Shown: one piece after another, positions 57,760 through 64,000 of the stretch | Position numbering within the stretch: position 1 is the stretch's first letter | Layout: each line of letters begins with the position of its first letter | Assembly: GCA_963971285.1 (NCBI GenBank) | Contig: OZ020258.1 | Span: forward strand, 6,138,001-6,202,000 | Reading direction: 5' to 3' | Length of the DNA stretch: 64,000 nucleotides | DNA from: Astropecten irregularis | Taxonomy: Eukaryota; Echinodermata; Asteroidea; Paxillosida; Astropectinidae | The notes under the pieces: model-generated | The model's database searches: none | Seen by the model: only the letters and a program-made list of their open reading frames with translations | What the model was told of the DNA's origin: nothing | Translations under genes and position numbers: made by a program

Positions 57760-60700
57760 TTAGGAAAGATTCTCAATTTGTACTTGAACAGCCTCATGAT
57801 AGCTATAATATGTAGGAATTACATTACACTCAACTGGTTCTATTCCTCTAATGTACACGTGGTCAATCAATGTTCCCTTTTCAGTCGTAGCATCTACAAC
57901 ACACTGCTTGTAACCAGATTCACACATCAGCTTCGCAATACCTGAACTCTTATCATTCATAATGTCTTCATTAAAATCCCCCATTATGACACATCTGTTA
58001 GATACTTTGTGGATTTCATTCAGTAGAATTTGCATATTACACATAAAATCACGTAGGAGATAAGAGGATGGTCGATAGATAACAACAACTGCTAATGACA
58101 CGTTGGCAATTATATGAAATGCAATATACTCAATGTTCTTTACTGACAACATGAGTCTACATATAGTTCTATTTGTTTTACTATATACAGTTACACCTCC
58201 ATGACACTGATTTTGTAGTATGTTAGTAATCTGAGTAGAATTATCATAAGAAAGACATCTTGGTTGATGGTAGCTTCTGTAATTATCAAGTTGGAAATCA
58301 TACTGGAATTGATCTTCAGTCCATGTTTCTGTTAAACATATGATATCTGATTTCATCATTTGATTGTTACACTTCATATCATTATAATGAGCTCTTAATC
58401 CCTGTATGTTATGCATCATAATAGTTATACCATCAGGTGACTCAGTCATATTCAGATCATCTCCATTAATATATGGTGGCATATTATCCAAGGCATCAGC
58501 TACTGCTTCATTACAATATATATACTTCTGGTCAAAACCTTCAATGACAAGACCTTCTAATGATGTAACACGACTCAGACTCACATAAGCTTGACCTGCA
58601 GCAAACGTACGATTAAGACATACCACAGCTTTATCCATTGTCATTCCTTGTACTTTGTGTGCTGTACATGCAAAAGACAGTTTAAGTGGAAACTGATGTC
58701 GTACACATTTATTACCGATACTTTCCTCCTGAATAGCAATAGGTACACTATCGTCATCATTTGAAGATGATGCTGTATTCTTCTTTAGTTTCATTCCAAC
58801 CCTGGCATTATCAAACTTCACTTTGATACACTTTGGCTCATCAGGTTTATCATGTGACATTACTATGTGTGTTACAGTGCCAACAACACCATTGACAAGG
58901 CCATCTGATACATCTATATTCTTGGTTAACATGACTCTAGCACCAACACCAACTAACAGTGATTGCGGTAGGCATCCTGATGAATGTTTCACAGGTTTTC
59001 TTTTACATGTAATATTAGCTTTTCTAGAGTTCATCTCATAATCTTTTGCTTCTATGTATATACATTCAGAACATTTGGCTTGTAGAATCATCATATTCTG
59101 TTCATCTACTTGCTTGTTAATTGGGTAAATATGAAGAGCATCATTCCATTCTTCACCTGTTTCACGTCCTTTTAACATTCTGATATCATCTTCCATCAAC
59201 TTGTCCTGTTTCTTTCTCACTCTTAGTCTATTCAATGTCTCTGCAAACTTTGCATTCTCCTTCTGTCTCATTATCTCATCTAATTCAACAATCTTGAAGT
59301 TATCATTCCACAGGTCACATGATACAGTACTGTGATACAAAGCTTTTGCTTTCACTGGAGGTAACTGATAGAAATCTCCCACAGCAAGTATACTAACATT
59401 ACCAAAGGGATTATGATTCCTACACTGCTTTATCTGTCTTAAACGTCCATGAATGTAATACAGTAGATTCTGACCAACCATTGAAATCTCATCTATGATC
59501 ACAATTTGCAGTTGACTGAGCTGATTACGAAGTGTACTGATCTTTTCTTCACCAAGAGGCTGATAGGGTAAAGTCATATCTGTTGGGATTGATAATGCAC
59601 TGTGAATAGTAGCACCATTAATATGAAATGCAGCCACACCTGTAGGAGCTGTTAATAGCACTGATATATCATCAGGGTATCTCATCATTGATCCAAGTAT
59701 TCTTGTAGCTTCAAAGTCAATACACTTAACAAGTAAAGATTTACCAGTTCCTGCACCACCCGTAACAAATACCTGAAAAGCATCAGGATTTTTACCATTA
59801 GCTTTATCCAAACACCACTGTCTTACTTTATAGAATACATGTTTCTGTTTGTCATTTAATAATCTCATCATTCTCAATGCATCTGACTTGACTATTCTTG
59901 ATGAATGAGTTTCAATGTCACATACTCTGTCCTCTTTCTTATCAGGCTTCAAATCTGGAATATTCAATTCATCTTCACTTTCATTTATGACAGGTTGCCT
60001 TTGATCATTACATTCATCTCTATCCTGTTCAGTTTCTGGACAAATCAATGCCCATGCATCTTCCTGTGGACCAAAGTTCTCAAGGTGAAGTTCTGCATTC
60101 TCCAATGATCCATTATCCAGCTCAAATATTGAACGATTACTTTCCACAATAGACATAACAGACTGTACACTTCCAGCTACACTCACAAAACCATTGTCAT
60201 AGAACTCCTTGTAAGTTTCAAATTGTGGTGGTTTCAACTGAACATCTACACGATATGGGAGATAAAGCTGTAAAATGTTATGATAACATTTCTCTGGAGA
60301 TTTTGTGACTGAAAATCTTGGATATCTTATTATAGCTGGATCTGTTCTGGTGCGCTTTTGTACATGTCCTAAATCATTCTTTAATTTATAGATTGTTGTA
60401 TTTTGTTTTGGTATAGATACATCACCAACTTTGCCTTGATATATTACTCTGTACTCTGAGCAAAATGATGCTAAGCACATTGAATCAAATACATCTATGT
60501 CTGGTCTTGCTTTATATCGGTCAACTTTACTGATCATCCAAACATTATCTTCATCACCGCCTTCATCATCCCCAACATCATCATCATCATCATCATTGTT
60601 ACTACCATTGTTACATGCTTTGGTCTTAATTACACTCAATGGCAAACTCATCCGTATAGGGTTCTCACCCAGAGGTATAAACTCCACCTTTCTTGAACAC

Positions 60701-63700
60701 TCTTGTAGTCTTAGTGAGCAACAACGATACACAGCTTCCTGAGCTGAAATCTCACGATTCTGTAGATATACACTTCCAATCTGTTTCAAACTCTGCTTAG
60801 CATCTTGATTACCCTGTTCAGCTTCATTCTGTGCATGCTTTAACATTTGGCCCATCTCACGTTCAGCTTTACTCATATAACTAATTACATAACTGACACA
60901 TGCATATACATCAGTGATATACTGGATGTCCATATTTGCATTCCAACATCTTAACAAATCACGGTTGTAATGATTTACCCAAGCATCTTGTGGCTCTCTC
61001 TTCATCACGATATTGACCTTTTTTGTTAATACATCATTTGCCTTCTCAAAATCATCTTGTGTAATACCAATCTTAGCAAACAGACCAGCAGTAGTCATGT
61101 GTTGATTTCCCACATCATTGACTGCGGTCCATACTGACTTTAACAATTCCTTAGCATCATCTTCTTCATTAGGTGCATTCTCTGACATCTCATCACAATT
61201 ATCTTCTTCATCAGGTGCATTCTCTGACATCTCATCACAATTATCCTTCTTTATTGGCTCTGGATTAGCAATAAATGTTCTGATTGATGGTGGCCTTGGG
61301 AAATTAAATCGACATGATGTTCCTTTCTTACGACATGATTTAGAATGCCTTTTACTATGTTGCTGAACACTGCTTACAATCTCATTCAATTCTTCATCTT
61401 CATCTTTTGATGGTAATGCACAAGTCACATATTGATCAACGAACTTTGCCACTTCAGCATCATTACCTCTACTCAACTTTGGTGCATCTTCAATCCAAAA
61501 TATACAATGTGTATGTGGGGAACCTCTCTGCTGAAATTCTACTCTATAAAAGTAATCTTTCACTTTACCAATAGGTGCTGCATCTGACAATATCACTTCT
61601 TTCAAGAAGGTATGAAAGCGTTTATCAAACATTCTTGCAACAGTAACAGGATTACTACGCAATAACAGACACTTCTCATTCCAATCCAATTCATCAATAT
61701 TCCTTGAATCACCTTGTTGTCTCAGTAATGTATTGATTAGTTCTGGCCATCTCATATCAGCTGCTGAAAATGAGCAGAACCAAGTAGGTATACCGAGCTG
61801 TCTTACCATGGCTAATATATTTTTCTGACACGCTTGCCAGTAGGGTGGTGTTCCTCTGATAGGTTTTAAGAACTTGTATCCCTGATCAGATTTCAGTAAA
61901 TCTCTCAACTTGTCTTTATCATTAAGCATACCAGCACTGATATTACGACCATCATTTGTTTTGCCTGTTCCTTTCCTTAGTGCAATTGAAACACTAGAAA
62001 TTACTTGCTTGATTTCAGACAGATACTGGGCATAGAAGATGTACTGTGTACTCTTTGCAAACCTGTTATCAACATTCATTAATCTATTGTTGAAATATCT
62101 ATTAAGTGTTATTTTTGCTTGACGTTTATCACTAAACACTGGCCCACCTTTGGGAAACAATTTAGGGAAGCATTTTGCCTCATTACTTTCTTCCATTAAT
62201 ACTCTGATTGGACTATTTCCTTCACAAGGTGCCACACAATACACATCATCAAAATACTGATCCAATACTTCTTGTCCAATATTAGCAGGCTGTAAACATG
62301 TATCTAATGGAATACCTCTTAACCTTTCCTCATCTGTTTCTACATCATCATCCTTCTCATTGTTTTCTTCAACATTCTCAGAGAGGTCATTGCACATTTC
62401 TTCCTCTTCTACTTCTTCTGACAAAGAATTATTCCAGTCTGTATCTATGACAATATCACGATAGTATTTGTTATTCTGATTAAGGTACTCTAATGCAGCT
62501 TTGACATTTCCTTTATTTACAAACTGATACTGAAGGTAACCTTTGTATGACAATTTCCTCTTTAACTTCACACGAATCATCTGATCATCACTTTGAGGTC
62601 GTGGTAAAGATTCCACTGCTTTCGAGACATTTGAGGGTACACATACAACTGGTCCATGTACACCATGTTGTCCACCTTTAGGCAAAGCAATCATTTTCAC
62701 AAATGGAATATTAAGTGAAACAAGATGTTCCTCTAACTCATTCAATCTTGCCAACTCTTCAGGAATATCTTCTAATTGTAAGTTGTTAGAACAGGACTCT
62801 GCTGGGATCTTATTTCCTTTTAATTTACGATGACAAGTGTGACATATCCAGAGACATGATCTGCTTGATTCTGCCAAAGTACATGAGTCTTTACAATTCT
62901 CATTACATGAATGTAAATATCTTTCCTGGATACAATCTGTATTTTGGTATTTACTCTGATTGCATTTAATGACCTGGTTGCGAAACAGAAGTCTCATACA
63001 CACAGCACAAACATACTCTGGTCCATTTGACACTTCATTTCTGAAAAGAGATGTCACATATTTCATGTCTTTCTTCTTTGCTTTCTTCAGCTCTGCTCTT
63101 CTAATGTTCATTTTCTTTATATTTTCTCTGCAACTGGCACTATGCTTGTATTTCTCTTTCATGAATTCAATGCTATTCTTCCTGAACATCTCATTATTAT
63201 GATATTTCATTCTACTTGTTTTCTTTACACCAGTTTTGAAATCATAATTTTGCATGTACTTCATTTTGCTTGCATTTTTCACATTATTTCTGAAACCTTC
63301 ATTTTTCTTATATTTACATTTGCTTGCATTCTTCACATTATTTCTGAAACCATCATTTTCCTTATATTTACATTTGCTTGCATTTTTCACATTACTTCTG
63401 AAACCATCATTTTCCTTATATTTTAATTTGCTTGCATTTTTCACAATATTTCTGAAACCATCACTTTCCTTATATTTTAATTTGCTTGCATTTTTCACAT
63501 TATTTCTGAAATTTTCATTTTCAGTATATTTACATTTGCTTGCATGCTTCACATTATTTCTGAAACCATCATTTTCCTTATACTTTATTCTGCTGGCTTC
63601 TTTCATTTCCTGTTGAAACATAGTATTGGTTCTGTACTTTTGTTTGCTTTGATCAATTTTCTTAACCCTATATTTTTCACTCAAATTATATTTCTTTTTG

Positions 63701-64000
63701 GTAGCATATTTCATGGACTCCTTGACATAATCTCTGTATTTCCCATCATGCCTATATTTCATTTTATGATATTGGTTATTCTTCACTTTCTTTGCCTGTT
63801 TCAACTCATCCAAAATATTATCCTCTCGCTTCCGTTTTCCAGTGTCAGTCACATCATTTTCCATCGTACATTTACTAGCAGTCCGTTTCTCCCTCATTCT
63901 TTCTCTCATTATTCTCCTATGCTTTTGTACATTCATGGGTCTTTTTTTCTTTGGAGTATCTCTTACAGCTGATAGTTTCTTTATTGCAGGTGCTTCTGTC
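57760..64000 (-). CDS. Helitron Rep-helicase-endonuclease protein, 5' partial
   Basis: An intronless frame of 2058 codons from the first ATG (63936). It stays open 21 more codons to the window edge, including a nuclear-signal-like PKKKRP, so the true start is probably outside. Numbering from that ATG: Lys-rich 18-residue repeats (~101-250); Cys-rich region (C309/C312, C365/C368); Helitron-type N-terminal/Rep region with HUH motif H808-T-H810 and tyrosines Y1016/Y1020 before K1023; acidic linkers; PIF1-like helicase with GGAGTGKS (1393-1400), TAPTGVAA (1429), IIDEISMV (1480-1487), GDFYQLPP (1520) and AYVSLSRV (1783-1790); C-terminal exonuclease-endonuclease-phosphatase domain with N1843, E1870, GDFN (1986-1989), D2025-H2026 and H2047. 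This is the rolling-circle transposition protein: Rep nicks and rejoins DNA, the helicase unwinds it. The endonuclease places it with the Helentron/Helitron2 group. No internal stop is seen, so it is young and possibly active. Confidence 0.95.
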   Translation of the reverse strand, partial: TEAPAIKKLSAVRDTPKKKRPMNVQKHRRIMRERMREKRTASKCTMENDVTDTGKRKREDNILDELKQAKKVKNNQYHKMKYRHDGKYRDYVKESMKYATKKKYNLSEKYRVKKIDQSKQKYRTNTMFQQEMKEASRIKYKENDGFRNNVKHASKCKYTENENFRNNVKNASKLKYKESDGFRNIVKNASKLKYKENDGFRSNVKNASKCKYKENDGFRNNVKNASKCKYKKNEGFRNNVKNASKMKYMQNYDFKTGVKKTSRMKYHNNEMFRKNSIEFMKEKYKHSASCRENIKKMNIRRAELKKAKKKDMKYVTSLFRNEVSNGPEYVCAVCMRLLFRNQVIKCNQSKYQNTDCIQERYLHSCNENCKDSCTLAESSRSCLWICHTCHRKLKGNKIPAESCSNNLQLEDIPEELARLNELEEHLVSLNIPFVKMIALPKGGQHGVHGPVVCVPSNVSKAVESLPRPQSDDQMIRVKLKRKLSYKGYLQYQFVNKGNVKAALEYLNQNNKYYRDIVIDTDWNNSLSEEVEEEEMCNDLSENVEENNEKDDDVETDEERLRGIPLDTCLQPANIGQEVLDQYFDDVYCVAPCEGNSPIRVLMEESNEAKCFPKLFPKGGPVFSDKRQAKITLNRYFNNRLMNVDNRFAKSTQYIFYAQYLSEIKQVISSVSIALRKGTGKTNDGRNISAGMLNDKDKLRDLLKSDQGYKFLKPIRGTPPYWQACQKNILAMVRQLGIPTWFCSFSAADMRWPELINTLLRQQGDSRNIDELDWNEKCLLLRSNPVTVARMFDKRFHTFLKEVILSDAAPIGKVKDYFYRVEFQQRGSPHTHCIFWIEDAPKLSRGNDAEVAKFVDQYVTCALPSKDEDEELNEIVSSVQQHSKRHSKSCRKKGTSCRFNFPRPPSIRTFIANPEPIKKDNCDEMSENAPDEEDNCDEMSENAPNEEDDAKELLKSVWTAVNDVGNQHMTTAGLFAKIGITQDDFEKANDVLTKKVNIVMKREPQDAWVNHYNRDLLRCWNANMDIQYITDVYACVSYVISYMSKAEREMGQMLKHAQNEAEQGNQDAKQSLKQIGSVYLQNREISAQEAVYRCCSLRLQECSRKVEFIPLGENPIRMSLPLSVIKTKACNNGSNNDDDDDDVGDDEGGDEDNVWMISKVDRYKARPDIDVFDSMCLASFCSEYRVIYQGKVGDVSIPKQNTTIYKLKNDLGHVQKRTRTDPAIIRYPRFSVTKSPEKCYHNILQLYLPYRVDVQLKPPQFETYKEFYDNGFVSVAGSVQSVMSIVESNRSIFELDNGSLENAELHLENFGPQEDAWALICPETEQDRDECNDQRQPVINESEDELNIPDLKPDKKEDRVCDIETHSSRIVKSDALRMMRLLNDKQKHVFYKVRQWCLDKANGKNPDAFQVFVTGGAGTGKSLLVKCIDFEATRILGSMMRYPDDISVLLTAPTGVAAFHINGATIHSALSIPTDMTLPYQPLGEEKISTLRNQLSQLQIVIIDEISMVGQNLLYYIHGRLRQIKQCRNHNPFGNVSILAVGDFYQLPPVKAKALYHSTVSCDLWNDNFKIVELDEIMRQKENAKFAETLNRLRVRKKQDKLMEDDIRMLKGRETGEEWNDALHIYPINKQVDEQNMMILQAKCSECIYIEAKDYEMNSRKANITCKRKPVKHSSGCLPQSLLVGVGARVMLTKNIDVSDGLVNGVVGTVTHIVMSHDKPDEPKCIKVKFDNARVGMKLKKNTASSSNDDDSVPIAIQEESIGNKCVRHQFPLKLSFACTAHKVQGMTMDKAVVCLNRTFAAGQAYVSLSRVTSLEGLVIEGFDQKYIYCNEAVADALDNMPPYINGDDLNMTESPDGITIMMHNIQGLRAHYNDMKCNNQMMKSDIICLTETWTEDQFQYDFQLDNYRSYHQPRCLSYDNSTQITNILQNQCHGGVTVYSKTNRTICRLMLSVKNIEYIAFHIIANVSLAVVVIYRPSSYLLRDFMCNMQILLNEIHKVSNRCVIMGDFNEDIMNDKSSGIAKLMCESGYKQCVVDATTEKGTLIDHVYIRGIEPVECNVIPTYYSYHEAVQVQIENLS
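61180..61260 (-). repeat. Tandem 14-residue acidic duplication in the Helitron linker
   Basis: NCDEMSENAPDEED is followed directly by NCDEMSENAPNEED (about residues 899-926), a recent in-frame duplication in the linker between the HUH and Y2 motifs. Confidence 0.85.
63187..63636 (-). repeat. 54-bp coding repeats in the Helitron N-terminus
   Basis: About eight 18-residue repeats of the form FRNNVKNASKxKYKENDG, near-identical at DNA level in the middle copies. Strongly basic, so likely DNA- or RNA-contacting; that role is inferred. Confidence 0.85.

Noticed and set aside
63142-63972. Plus-strand hydrophobic frames (e.g. LLAFFTLFLKPSF repeats)
   Set aside because: Antisense shadow of the Lys-rich repeats of the Helitron protein.

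Overview
The window looks like nuclear DNA of an invertebrate animal, probably a marine deuterostome such as an echinoderm or lancelet. The grounds are one host gene with short exons and long introns, closest to vertebrate TMEM214, and very many short non-autonomous DNA transposons, tRNA-derived SINEs, satellites and rolling-circle elements. The species cannot be fixed from the sequence.

Layout. (1) 1-12465, minus strand: fourteen coding exons of TMEM214, from the start codon to about residue 535; the C-terminus lies outside the window. Almost every intron carries one or more inverted-repeat elements (TTAA-flanked AGG...CCT elements, PIF/Harbinger-like GGGC elements, foldback elements), a tRNA-like sequence or a SINE. 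(2) 12796-33028: a satellite array of about 15 units of 1.14-1.68 kb. Each unit holds 1-5 copies of a ~168-182 bp monomer, and much of the array is organised as a 2.46 kb higher-order repeat. One copy is interrupted by a 1485 bp hAT-like element with perfect 8 bp target duplications. (3) 33029-~51840: a dense cluster of about 13 related Helentron-like non-autonomous elements. Each has a 5' palindromic head, a (TTA)n tract, a body of ~130 bp repeats that carry paired TGACGTCA sites, a 3' subterminal inverted repeat, an 18-nt hairpin and a CTAG end. Heads occur in stacks and headless bodies follow in tandem, as expected if new copies insert into the (TTA)n tract just behind older heads. Two long members contain 19-bp minisatellites and exon-like fragments. 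(4) ~51840-55138: old repeat debris, two TTAA elements and two SINE copies. (5) 55139-57118: a 71-bp minisatellite of ~28 units. (6) 57760-64000, minus strand: an uninterrupted Helitron protein of more than 2058 residues, with basic repeats, a Cys-rich region, HUH/Y2 Rep, PIF1-like helicase and C-terminal endonuclease; its N-terminus runs off the window.

The only convincing protein-coding genes are TMEM214 (host) and the Helitron Rep-helicase-endonuclease. Most other open frames are shadows of these two or by-products of tandem repeats. The Helitron and the Helentron-like cluster belong to the same broad rolling-circle class, but their termini cannot be matched inside this window, so an autonomous-to-non-autonomous relationship is not established.
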